Positions 48,001-59,785 of a stretch of DNA of 64,000 bases are shown in pieces. The position numbers and the translations under genes are program-made. The notes under the pieces were generated by a model. That model saw nothing but the letters and a program-made list of their open reading frames with translations, had not been told where the DNA came from and made no database searches. Each line of letters begins with the position of its first letter. The stretch's first letter is position 1. This DNA comes from Chamaea fasciata (taxonomy: Eukaryota; Chordata; Aves; Passeriformes; Sylviidae): contig JARCOQ010000006.1 of assembly GCA_029207755.1 (NCBI GenBank), positions 31,392,522 through 31,456,521 of the forward strand. The letters are read 5' to 3'.

Positions 48001-51000
48001 TACTTCATTTTATGATGTTATTGGCAAAGTGTCATTGCCTTTCACACTGGCATCAGTAGAAGTCACTGGGATTATTTTCTGTTCAGCATTTGCATGTTGT
48101 ATTCACAGATAGTTTTCAATCACAGCAATTTGGTCTATGTGAAGTCAGTGAAATGCTTTAGTCCATTTGACACAGGCAATTCTCTGCTGGCAAAGCAGTA
48201 TCTCCTGAGATGAGACCTCGTGTGTTCCCGTCTGGCCTGGCCTCTTCTGTGTCTGGAATGAGCAAGACATTTAAACTGCTCTATCTCTCTGTCACTACAG
48301 GGTCAGCCCAAGATATATTTATCAATTGCTGCTAGGATGGGTTTGGTTTTGCATTTCATTCCAAACATTTTTTGTGGAATATGTACTGGTTGGTTTGTTT
48401 TGGTTTTTTCTAGGCAGTATATGAGACATAATTACATTTCAGAATTCAAGTGCATATTTCCAAGAAACATGTTTAACTAATTGTGACTAGGTAAAGCTTC
48501 ACACTAGATTAGCACTCAGTTGGAAGATGCTCAGGTACAGCTAAAGTATAAAGAATTAAGCTGATGTGTCATACTTCAAAATCTGTGGTACAAAAGATCT
48601 TTTGAACCAGATGTCTTTGGGCTTTTTTAAATAGGCTTATTTCTGACCATAATGACCTGCATGAGAATTACCTGATTTCTGAATTATATCATCAATTTAG
48701 CTATGGATATGAATTTATGGGAAGAGAAAAGAACAACAAGCTACAGCAAGAACAAAAATCTTTTTTTCTCTGTAATGGACTTATCTTAACACTTAATTCA
48801 GGCTGCTTATCAAATTTTGTCTTTTTGGAATAATTCTACCTTGATGACTGTGATAGATAAAAAACTGGATTTTTTTTGTTGTTGTTGTTTTTCTTGCTTT
48901 CTAATGGATTTAAGAACTTGATGACCTTTGCTGAAAATAACTTGATCGGCTGGAGCCATAACAAGACACAACTTTCTGAGTGCACGTGGTAAAGGCTCAG
49001 CTGTTTGGATGGTATTTATCATTCCACAGATAGGCTAGCTAAAGAAATAGAGGAAATAGAAAATCAGTCAGGAGGGTGAAATATAAAGCTTAAAAACTTT
49101 CCTAAATTGTTTTTTATAACTAATTATGAACTTGAGCAATATTTTAACTATTAAAATATTGTTACTCAAATGCATGTTTTCTCATCTATATTGGAGATGC
49201 ATATTGGAACTTTTATGCTTTGCCGGTGCTCATGCTGAGGGACTCTGATGAGTGAAACTAGATCTATAAATTTTCCAGCCTAGAGGCAAGTCAGAGTGCC
49301 CTGACTTTAGTGATGACTTCATGATCTTCTCTCAGCATTGTTGCTGAGTGTTCAATGTTAATTTCAGTTTTGGGGTTGCAATTACATTGCTTTTTGCAAT
49401 TCAGTTGCAAGTGAGGACATGGTCTTTTGATCCTTTTGAAGGCTTTCTTCGTTTTCATATTTGCTATGCCTGCCTACTAAGAGTCCAGTAAAAAAGTTTT
49501 CTTGGAACTAAGAAAAATATACTGCTTTAATAAATAATTTTATCAGAAATGTTACTGCTAGCTTTTTTAAAATGTGATAGACCAAGGTCATGATACAGTC
49601 AAACATTCTGCACATTAGTTTCCACAATGCAATTTCAGTGCTTGAAAGGGTGGAGAAATTCAAAAGCTTCATTAAGACCTTTGGTACAGTCATCTGTTTT
49701 TCTCTGCTGATGTTTTCTGCCTGTGAGCTTGAAAGCTTCAGAGTGGCTTTCTAGAGATGTGTCTTGGAGACCACTGGGATGCTACAAGCTGCCCTGCAAA
49801 GGTGAGGTTAGAAGGGCAGCTCCCTCAGTGGCTGTGGTGTGGCAGCTGCTGCTGGGCCTCAGGATACAGGTGTATCCTCACACATAACCTTGTAGCAATA
49901 CCAATAGCCATTCCTATAAATCCATCAGTAGGTATAAATGGTAAAGTTTGTTATGTGTGAGGAAAGCCTAATTGAAGGAAAGGAAGGAAGCAGGAAGTTG
50001 TCTCAATTTTTTTTAATGTTGCAAATAGTTCAGTGATTGTCAAATGAACATTTAACTCTATATGAACACAAGCCTAAGCCAGCTTCAGTCTTGATTGAAT
50101 TTACTTTTCTGAAAGTAAGGGGATTTCAGCCTTGTGATCCGAAGGAATTTGTCATATGCTTCAGGGATGCTTGGGTGAATAGAGATGCTGTTGCAAAGTG
50201 CTTTTTCTCAATAGCTTGGTTCTTGCAGGTGCAGCATTCCCATTTTCTGCCTGGCCCTCTATTACAGTTTTTTTTTTTCAACAGTATACCCTTTCACATT
50301 GACGGTTGCTTAATACTGGGAATTAAAATAGTACTTGTGAGAAATTAGTTCTGTTTAGACCAGGCAGCTTACATGAACTCATTCTGTACTGCTAAGACTG
50401 CAACTAAATTTCAAATTACCTTTTAAATTGGATAACTTATTTTATTTTCTGTTACTGTATTTCAGAGATTGGGAGTAGCTTTCATGCAACAATGATGCTT
50501 TTTAAGTAAACACTAATGGTGAAAAAGATTTTTAAAACTTGTTAATCTGTTGGGGTTTGCCCTTTTGATACAAAGTATAGTGTTCGTTACAATGGACAGA
50601 CCATTCTTTGGAAATGGCATTTTCTTCTGAGTATGACTGAGTGACTTATTCTGTTCCTATTTCTAATGTCACAATTTGTTTAAATACCATCATTCACCTT
50701 TGTGGCCATCTCTTAATCTTCTCCTTTTGCTGTTACATAGTAGAAGAAATATTATTGATGTCAGTGTCTAGAGCAATGTAAAGGTTATATAGCTAAGAGC
50801 TTTTTTTACTGTTTGTTTGAAGCTGCAAGTAACAGAGCGTTATAGTATTGAAAAATTAGAATATTCTGGCAGGAGATGGTGTAAGTAGAAATATTAGAAC
50901 AAACTGTCTTTCAGAATTATTCAGTGCTAGGTCACTGTGTAATGCAACTAATGTGGTTAATCAGTTGTCATTCCTCAGCTTCCTTAGTGTGCTAACTCCT

Positions 51001-52420
51001 TGGAATGATGAAATCTTTCTGGCCTGGACAGAGGTACTAGTTTGACAGCTGATACCACGGTCTCAGATAAGCTTGTCTGACTAGTTGCTTGTTTTCAGTG
51101 GTACAGTTAAGGACATTAGGCAGTGAACTGTTAATCTGAACCATCTTGCATATGAAGTCCATATGAACTACAGGCCAACCATGCTCACATTTTCAAAATA
51201 GCATTTAAATCATTATAACTTACCTAACTGAAAATGCATATGCAAAAGCAGGCATTAGTTTTTGTTTCTCGTTGCAGGATTAATTCTAATTTATCCCACA
51301 TCAAGTGATCCGTAGACCTAACACGGGGGAAGCAGAAATGAGAGGGAAAGGAAATGCACCTTTCCTGGTGAAGGCAGGATCCCAGATTGAGCTGAACCAA
51401 CTATAGAACTGTGTAACTTGTCTTTGGTAGCCTTTGTACGAAATGGAGAAAAATGACTGGTTTGTACACAACCTTCAAATGTAATATACCCTAGCAGTCT
51501 CAGATCAGTAGTCTTACCTTTGAATGTAACATTGAGTAGACATGAGTGTTTATTTTAGGATTCCTCTGAGATGTACAATTTAACAGAATCTGCTTCCTGA
51601 GTAATAAAAGTTAGATTCCAGTAGTATTTTTAAATAAGTCATATCATTACTTTCAGAGCAGAAGATAAGGGTGGTATTAACAAATGATAACTCTAGCCTT
51701 TTTGGGCCATTCCCTGTGACTGCTTTAATGTGTGACAGAACAATATTGTCAAAGGGCCAGGCAGGTTCAGATACTTGCCTGTCATTGCCTTCTGAAGAAA
51801 GCTTTGTTGGTCTCTTTCAATAGACAGGGATGAAACATGGGGGAAATAAGCTGTCATCACTAAAAGTTAGCCAAAGTTACTTTACCGTCATGCCACTGCA
51901 TGGCCCATACACACCATTTTCCCCCCTTTACCTCTGAAAGAACAGATGACTTGAAAATTCAAAGATATCACTGTTACGTGGTATATGCTACCTTTACTGC
52001 CATGCAGAAAATACCAGGTTTGCCTGGATCCAAGCAACCATGTAAAGTTAAATTATGTAATATGAAACCCCCTTGCATGTACACAATAGTTTTATTGTAT
52101 ATTTTACTAACTGGGCATCTTCCGTCTAAGATGTTTTTTCTACACTGTGGGGCACAGTACTGCAGGAGGTGCTTCATAGCTGGCACATGGGGTTTGCAGT
52201 CACAGTGGTGGTACCTTGCCTTGTCCCTCCACTTGCACATATCTGGATGACCTGGGCATTTGGAGCATTGCATAGAGAATGTGTGTGGTGCTGTAGAGAC
52301 ACTAACTTGGAAGCTAGGCTCTTCACTTTCCTTGAGCTGTGGAATTCCTCTTATCTGATGTCATTAATGACTTCCAGTTAGTCCCAGGGTGTTTAGTTTG
52401 GGTTTTCTTTTCAACAAACG
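45091..52420. other. Unique non-coding DNA
   Basis: No gene is recognised. A TTG microsatellite-like tract lies at 48,869-48,891. A pyrimidine-rich stretch ending CACTACAG at 48,300 looks like a splice acceptor and is followed by about 59 stop-free codons, but neither a donor nor a family signature supports an exon. The region 51,900-52,350 is stop-poor on both strands and is annotated separately. Confidence 0.5.
51974..52273 (-). CDS. Uncharacterised cysteine-rich ORF, doubtful
   Basis: The ATG-initiated frame has 99 residues and is stop-free for roughly 30 further codons upstream of the ATG. Its first 44 residues hold seven cysteines and several histidines in CxxC (3-6), CxC (24-26) and CxxxC (40-44) spacings, which recalls a zinc-binding fold without matching one I can name. 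The rest (YMQGGFILHNLTLHG and so on) has no signature. The opposite strand is also open for 116 codons (51,900-52,250), so the openness may be compositional. It could be an unrecognised exon, a transposon remnant, or chance. Confidence 0.12.
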   Translation of the reverse strand: MQCSKCPGHPDMCKWRDKARYHHCDCKPHVPAMKHLLQYCAPQCRKNILDGRCPVSKIYNKTIVYMQGGFILHNLTLHGCLDPGKPGIFCMAVKVAYTT

Positions 52421-52736
52421 GCTGGAGCATGTCTCCTGTGAACACAGGCTTAGAGAGTTAGGGCTGTTCATCCTGGAGAAGAGAAGGCTCCAACGTGACA
52501 TTGTAGCCCCTTCCAATACTTAAAGAGGGCTTAGGAGAAGGCTGGAGATGGACTTTTCATGTGGCTGTGTAGTGACAGGACAAGGGGGAATTGTCTTAAG
52601 CTGAAAGAGAGTAGGTTTAGGTTAGATATCGTGGAGAAATTCTTTACTCTGAAGGTGGTGAGTCACTGGCACAGGTTGCCCAGAGAGGTTGTGGACTCCC
52701 CATCCCTACCAACCCTAACCATTCAATGACTCTGTG
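52421..52736 (+). mobile_element. CR1 LINE 3' fragment with internal deletion
   Basis: The plus strand reads as CR1 sense: TGGAGCATGTCTCCTGTGAA, then CTGTTCATCCTGGAGAAGAG (translating as the CR1 ORF2 motif LFILEKRRL), then GTAGTGACAGGACAAGGGGG, then CACTGGCACAGGTTGCCCAG. At about 52,707, right after CCATCCCT, the sequence jumps to ACCAACCCTAACCATTCAATG, which is the very 3' end of CR1. The usual intervening segment of roughly 140 bp is missing. The CCCT shared at the junction could have mediated the deletion. The element is non-coding now. Confidence 0.93.
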
Positions 52737-54429
52737 AAAAAGAGTTTTAAAAAGCCTGTTGCAAGGCTATATTTAATTTTTCTCTTTTGTCAAAACTGCA
52801 TTTAAATCTTCCCCTTTCCTCCATATTTTTCACTTATGTTTCAAAAGTAATCATTCTTAATGTTAACATTTATCAGGTTGGTTTTGCACAGGGTAACTGC
52901 TTGTGCAGTTCTTTGAATGAAGCTCATTTCAGGGGTAAGTTTATACCTGATTTCATAAAAAGTTATGTTACACCAGTTAGGAAGGTGATGAACTCTAGAA
53001 ATGGATGGGAGTGACTGGGAAGGCAGATGCCACTGCAGTAGTTTTTGTGCCAAAACAAGTTCATTATTTAACTATATCTTTTTTTCTTCTGCTGGAAAGA
53101 TTTTTTTTTCCCAAGGGACTGTACCTAACGTATACAGTGAGTTGGTTTCATATGGAGTGCATTTTTTCCTTTGTTCTTTTCAGGTAACATCTAGTTGGGT
53201 GTTGATGACTTCTACTGCTTGACCTACACATAAATAAAATAGCCAGCACAACTCCTTTCTCTGTCTCAGGATAAGCTGCACCAAAGCAGTTGTGAGGTAC
53301 AGGATTACAGAAAGTCAATAAAAGCACACCGAAGTAGAGAAATCTCTTAAATAAACCATATCTTCCTATATGCTTGAGGTGCCCTGTTTTTAATTCTCTA
53401 ATTGTATATAAAGACTTATCAAAGAGATTGTGTTTAATGTGAAGTGCCCTTTTTGAGCTGCTCAGGTGAACTCTGGGTGAACTAATATGATGGAAGAAAA
53501 GCTGGTCTAAACAGTCATCTTACATCAGTGCACTTGAAAAATTAGTAGACATGTGGTAAGCAATGGGGTATTCATCACAGCAGGTAGTAGATAATAGTCA
53601 GCTTTTCCAGTCCCCTGAGAAGAGATAAGTATCCATTTATGCTTCTGTCAAAGCAACCGTACACTACCATATAGTAGATTATTTAAAAGGCTTCTGTTTA
53701 ATCAGAAATGTGACTGTGCTGCCTCCTTAACAACAAAATTTTAGCCGGATTTTGGATAAAATCCTGAAATACAGCTGGATTTTGGATAAAATCCTGTAAT
53801 ACTTATGCTAAAACAGTCTTTAGTTGTATAGTTTCTTGAGGTATAGCTCACTAATGCAATAGAAGGCTAGCCATTACTTTCTTAAAAAAAAAATTCACCC
53901 CATGTCTTCTGCTACCCTAAAAAGCAGAATCAGTTAAACATGAGCTTAAAACCACAGAGATAGTAGTGCATTTCAAATCCCAAATTAAATTTTACTATAC
54001 AGCAAAAACTGGAGAACAAACACATGCAAATTACTGTTTTGATAATTTTGTACTGGAATTTTAAAAATCAAGAGTGTTCCCAGAATATAAAATATTCATA
54101 GCTTATATGGAATTTTCATAACCCCTTACATTGGGTGCATCTCAAGTTTTACTGTACTTTGCCTTGTTCGTTAAACATTAAAGTATCTTCATATATTGAC
54201 TTCACACATCATCTTTAATGTCAGATACTGATAATCAGAACTTCTAAAACTTGTACTGTGCATGTGGAATTTGTTTATTGATATCTATCATAGTAGTTGC
54301 TGCAGACATAAATCCTGGGGAGTATAGAAACTTTGGATGCAGTAAGTAGGAAATCTGTCAGGTCCTGCAAGCAGATGAAAAGACTTAACATGATGGCAGT
54401 GTTGATAATGTTAAATCATAATACAGTAC
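52737..54429. other. Unique non-coding DNA between two CR1 copies
   Basis: No gene is recognised. It contains the 30-bp tandem duplication at 53,743-53,802. The overlapping open frames at 52,787-53,222 have no family signature. Confidence 0.5.
53743..53802. repeat. 30-bp tandem duplication, each unit with a hairpin
   Basis: Two adjacent 30-bp units, 53,743-53,772 and 53,773-53,802, differ at only two positions (AGCCGG/AGCTGG and CTGAAATAC/CTGTAATAC). Each holds the inverted repeat GGATTTT-GGAT-AAAATCC (53,747-53,764 and 53,777-53,794). The low divergence implies a recent duplication; no further copies are adjacent. Confidence 0.95.
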
Positions 54430-54650
54430 TAAAGACTGGATATTGGGAAAAAAATCTTGGCAGAAAGGGTGGGCAGCCATTGGAACAGGCTACCCAGGGA
54501 GGTGTTAGAATCACCATCCCCAGAAGTATTCAAAAAATGTGACAAGGTGTCCCTTGCAGTCATGGTTTAGTGATGAACACAGTGGTGCAAGGTTGGGCTC
54601 AACAATCTCAGAGGTCTTTTCCAAACACAACGGTTCTATGATCATAAGAA
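54430..54650 (+). mobile_element. CR1 LINE 3' fragment
   Basis: Sense on the plus strand: AGACTGGATATTGGG, then CATTGGAACAGGCTACCCAG, which translates as HWNRLPREVLESPSPEVFKK, the CR1 ORF2 C-terminal signature. GGTTTAGTGATG, GTTGGGCTCAACAATCTC, GAGGTCTTTTCC and finally GGTTCTATGATCATAAG follow, the last being a decayed form of the terminal ATTCTATG octamers. It is 5'-truncated, full-length to its 3' end, and not coding. Confidence 0.95.
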
Positions 54651-57280
54651 TCACAAGATCTAAGATAAGGGAATTCCTCCACTGTTTTTCTAGCTTGTTC
54701 CTTGAATTCTCCATAGAACAGTATCCATGATGATTTGTATCCCATCGAGATCTCAGCTGTATCTAGCAAGAGGGAATAGATTAGGATTTCACTGTAGTCT
54801 CCTCACATTAGTAGTTGTTTTGGAGGGGGTTTTTGTGTAGTGAAAACTAACTTTAATTTTTAATTTTGGGGAGGAAAAAGAAAAATTGGAACTCTGTAGC
54901 CTAGACACCTTGTGAGTATCCTGGGGGCAAGACCTGTTTTTTATGTGTTATGGGCTATAAACACTTAGATTATTGTCCAAGAGATGGTCTCAGCCATTCT
55001 CTTAAAAGAAGTCTCACACAATTAGATTAATCTTTTGATAGTTCCTGTGTCTTAAAGGCTAAAAATTAATTACACGCCTCCCTTCTTCATACTGTTTTTA
55101 TGAGTACAAATAACTCTGTCATTACTTTAATTTCAATACCTCATTTCACGTGTCAACAGCAGCACTACTGATGTTGTAATAGCTTCTACCTTATGAATTC
55201 CTTTTTAGTAGTGAATGCATTTTCAGATTGTTTCCATTTATTAGCAAAAATACCTCCCTCTATGAATTTCGGTGGTTATGTTTTTGTTCTGAGCTCTTGT
55301 TCTTAACAGAATTCACAATTCTGAAAGCTATACTACATTTTACTTGTATACTCCTGTTGCAGCTGAGCTGCTTAGGTACAAAACAACCTTATTCCCTGTG
55401 CACAAAGAGGCAAATGCATCTGGATTCTCCTATGCTATGCAAGCTAGCCTAACATTTATCCACGTCCAGCATTTCTATCAGAAGATTATCAGCAAAACCA
55501 ACAATGCAGTTATATTGATTATTATTAAAATAACACTCTGTCTAGGAAAGTGAAATAGAGAAGTAGATGGTGCCATGAAATCTTTTTTTTACAGCTAAAA
55601 AGGTACAAGTGTTCAGGGTGAACTAAGGTGAAGACTTCAAATTCTGCAGCTGGAAACCTGGCAGTACTCAAGTGATGTAGAAACTTGAAACCTGTTGTAT
55701 TAACTCGTCAAAGAAATGTAAACTCTTCAAAAATCAGATCATAATGATGATAAGCATTTGGGCTTGGGGCAGATGTACGGTAGAACTTCGAAGGCATTAA
55801 TATCTGTAACTCAAACCATTACAATATGCAAAGATGCTCCTTAGAAAGGGATTGAGGGTCCTCTGAAGTAACATTTTAAAAATTATAGACCTAAAATTAG
55901 GTATTTCCACAAGACTTGGGTTGGACCCACTGAACTTTAGGCTCTTCACTAATGTGCCAGAACTGGAATTCCATATGGAGTCAACAGCAGCTCAGTCAGA
56001 AGGAAATTTGATCTGGAATAGGTTTAATCACTCCTTGAAAGTACTCATATGGTTTGCTCATGTAAGTAGGAGTTCCAAAAGAAATTATTCAACTTTAAAT
56101 AAATGCAGTGATTCTAGCCCTTTAGTCTCTCTTGCCATCTCTTCTCACTTCATGCACAAGTGTTTGTGTGTCATGAAGTCTCACTTATGTATCTCCTAAA
56201 AATTTCAACTTTGCTTACATTTAAAATATCTACCCAAAGCTTGAAAAGACATTCTAGTTGTCCTCAAATCAGAAAGTAGGTTAGCTCCAGGTGTAGAGAT
56301 AATGAAGTATTTCATTTTAATTCCTTATAAAATTTCTATTTTGAAGTTTTAACTGCCTTGGCCTAAATAGCTGATATTGTCAATACTGCTGAAATGTAGT
56401 GTTTCTGCAACTGCTAAATTGCATGCATTAAAATAAATTAGGATTCCTGCAGGTATCTGATGAAACAATTTAGAATGTTTAGTTTAAGCTAGTTCTAAGC
56501 ACCCACTCCTGCCACTATTACTTTACATAAGTAATTTAGATTCTAATTTTCATTTATGGGCTCAGCTTGAGGGAGGAATGCTTGTCTCTGCTATTCTTCC
56601 TTGCATGGCTGGAGGAAAACTTGTGAAATACATCCTCTTGGAAGAGACTGAGTCCCCAAAAATAAAAGTTTTCTTGGGCAGCACCAGAATTCACAAAAGC
56701 ATATGCTGCATTTCTCTTGGCATGACGCAACTATGGAGCATGTCTCAGGGGAGACTTTCTGTCTAGGCAAGCATGCAAATCCCTTCTGTGCTGAGGCCGT
56801 CAATTAGTGCCAAATAAGGTGGTAATTCTGTTTTCTGATAACTAGTAAATAAGCTATGCACAGATAAATCCGTTCCACACTTTGAAAAATTGTGAATACT
56901 TTAAAGTGAGGAAGGTAACAGTAGTTGTTCAAAATGAGAAGTTCTGACCCCGAGTGTGAGGTGTTATATAACAACAAAGGAATTACAGAGAAATAAGCTT
57001 AATACATGACAGAATACTTTATTTGGAATATATTTGACTTCAGGGTGCCAGTGCCATGCATGGGAGATGTTCAAAACAGTATCTTTAGGATTTCTTTTGA
57101 CAGAAGACAGAGCTTTAGGCCTTAGAATTCTTTTCCCCACTGCTGTCTCCAAGCAGTGTGCCCTAAATCCTGTGTGCATGGCTTGGCTGAATGAGCTTTG
57201 TCTTCCTAATGGCAAACTTCCTACACCTAAGGGATAGCAGGTGAATTTTGACAAAGCTGGAAGAAGGTTTTTAATTTAAA

Positions 57281-57313
57281 AAACAAACAAGCAAACAACA
57301 ACAACAACAAAAA
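57281..57313. repeat. CAAA/CAA microsatellite
   Basis: AACAAACAAGCAAACAAC passes into about five CAA units and an A-run. It is a simple repeat with no coding reading. Confidence 0.9.
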
Positions 57314-57491
57314 GTTGCAGAATGTGCTGGTTTTAAAGAACATTTTAAAATTCTTTTTGTGCAGTGGTAGAAATCTTTCAAAAGATGACCTATCTAATAT
57401 CCGGATAGAACAGAACACTGGAAATTGCAAGTCAACACAAAAATAAACATGAAAAATCCAACTTTTCTTCCTTATTTAAAGGAAGCAAACT

Positions 57492-57516
57492 TTATTTATT
57501 TAATGTTTTATTTATT
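57492..57516 (+). other. Two TTATTTATT nonamers
   Basis: TTATTTATT occurs at 57,492-57,500 and 57,508-57,516. In a plus-strand 3' UTR these would be class II AU-rich mRNA-decay elements. No gene end is recognised upstream, so they may be nothing more than AT-rich sequence. Confidence 0.2.
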
Positions 57517-59488
57517 TAAATGGGGTTTTTAATTTATTTTAAAATAACAAGCTATCTCTTAAGTTGTAAACATGTAATCAAGTATCAAATATGTTGAGGA
57601 TTTATTATATGTATGAATAGATTTCCAGTGACTCTGGAGTCCTGAATGGGTTTTCATTATCAGCAGTTTTTTGGTGGCAGGAATGTATCTAATTACTCAT
57701 CTGGGAAACAACACAGTTTGAAAAACCAACTTTCTGCTTTTAGAACCTCTTGATAGAGAAGACACAGTTTTTCCATGTTAACTCATCTTTGAGCAGAATT
57801 CACCCCAGGTTGTCAGAATTTTTCTTTTAAATCAAGTATTGTGCTAAAAAAAAGTTGATCTGCAGCATCATCTCAGAAGCAGAGAAAATCATTAGGTTTA
57901 ATTAGGATCAAATATTTATTAAGCACTGGTAGATGAATTGAGTCTATTCAGTAATAGAGAAATTGTTTTTGGGTAATTTGCTGTAGTAGTAACAGATGAG
58001 GCATGCATGATTGAATAAATCTGAAAAGAGATCTTTTTTCTTGTGAGTTGTTTTTCATTTAGAGCAGCAGTTTTATTTACATAGTGTATGATTTTTCCAT
58101 CATTCTTAGATATTTGAATGAAAATTTATTTTGAAACCTCCCTTGTTAAATTGTTAGGTTAATGTTCCTAAAGGTATTGTATCTCCTCAGATATTCTTAG
58201 GTATCATTTTTCACTTGTAGCAAATGCAAATATGGAGAAATTGGTAAGTGAGATGATGAGAAGCCCATGAAGAGTTTGTGCAATGCATTTTTAGTGTCTG
58301 AGTATACTATTCTGTGATAATGTAACAAACAAGAACCCAGGTAAGAAAGCTGAATATTAATTAGAACCTAGGCTTTTTGTATTACAGCCTGTAGGCTAAA
58401 TTCTGGGCCTGTCAATGAGATGGATTTCTTGTTTATTTACTTGAAATCAGTCACTATTGAGAATAAAAAACTTCGCTCTGTAGCTTCAAGGTGCAACCTT
58501 GAATGCTTACAACAAACATTCTTACTAAGGACCTTCTTACTGAGGTCTACAATTATGACTCAGGTTAAGAGTTCTCTTATTTTGAAGCTACAGTGCTTAT
58601 TTTGTCTTCAGTAGAGACAAATAGGTAAAACCAAGTGTAAATGCACAACGTGGTATGGATAAGCTTGAACGGAGGAAATAATTCAGCCAGCGGTGGTCTG
58701 CACTTATTTGTCAGCTGTGTGACCTCTAGATGGATGCTAAAGCTTTACCTGTGTTACAGGATTTCAGAATGAAGAATTATAATCAATTTTTTGTTGAGTC
58801 ACAATGTGAAAATAGTTTACAAAGATTCATAACAGTAAGTAGCAATCCTAGGGTAATCTGACTTGTTTTTAGAAAGAAATTTTAAAATTAGGGCTGACCT
58901 TTTCCAAAAACCAAGAAGCACTGCTCAAAGGGAGTTCATTTCTGCACTTAGTGTCTAAACCCCAAAGAGATTATCTTTGCAAACTAATGAAGGTAAAATT
59001 AAGTACTGTAGCCTGTGGCACCTCCTTTAAGGCTTTAAATGTAAGGGTAGGAATTAGGTCAACCATTTTCTGGATGTATTTTTCTAATAGTGCTTAGTAC
59101 TCAGTACTTTCTACTGAAATTGTAGAAAGCAGTAGTTTCTACATCTCTAAAATTGTCGAGGAGCAGTGGAGGGAAAAGCTTGTTTGCGAGTGGCCTCATG
59201 GCTTTGAGTGCAGCATGTTGATGGCATTTCAGTTCCAGTCTCTTAGTTGTCATTAAAAAACGTGATGAAGTAGTTTTATCCCTGCTACTGAAGTGACGAT
59301 TTTGAAAATGGGGGGATCCACACATGGAAGGCACCAAAGTGCTGGGCTAAGATCTCTGGGTAACATCTTTGCCAACAGCCCATAGTGGTCAATGGTGGTC
59401 CCAGCAGTAGCCAGCCATCTTCAGCATTTAAGTAACAGGTGAGGAGAGACTGCAGTTTCTCAGGTTTAATAAGGGCACTGCAATGTAA

Positions 59489-59785
59489 TTATTGTCTTTG
59501 GGTGGACCAATGCACACAAACCCTGAGATCATTCAAGCTGGGGAAATGCTTTGTGCAGTCTGTGACAGCAGCCAAACTCTTTGCTCTCAGATCCCTCAAA
59601 TGGTCTGGCAACTGATTCAGCACAGGGACAGGCATACTACTTGCTGAAGGTGATTGTAAACAAGCCACAACAAAAGTGCTTGGCAGTGTTGTCACTGAGG
59701 ATTCTTTTTTAATTGGGTGTTCCCAAATGGTCAAGAAACCCCAACCCAAGTTTTTGCATAGTGCCTTTTGTCCCGTTGTGTCCAA
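59489..59785 (-). CDS. Uncharacterised ORF, doubtful
   Basis: The frame begins MDTTGQKALCKNLGWGFLTI and has 98 residues, ending VCVHWSTQRQ. The local DNA is less AT-rich than its surroundings and remains repeat-like in feel without matching a family I know. No signal peptide, membrane segment or catalytic motif is visible. It could be part of an old, unclassified transposon or a chance ORF. Confidence 0.12.
   Translation of the reverse strand: MDTTGQKALCKNLGWGFLTIWEHPIKKESSVTTLPSTFVVACLQSPSASSMPVPVLNQLPDHLRDLRAKSLAAVTDCTKHFPSLNDLRVCVHWSTQRQ

Noticed and set aside
48285..48480. Acceptor-like CACTACAG followed by 59 open codons
   Set aside because: No donor, no protein family, and stop-free runs of this length are common; not enough to call an exon.
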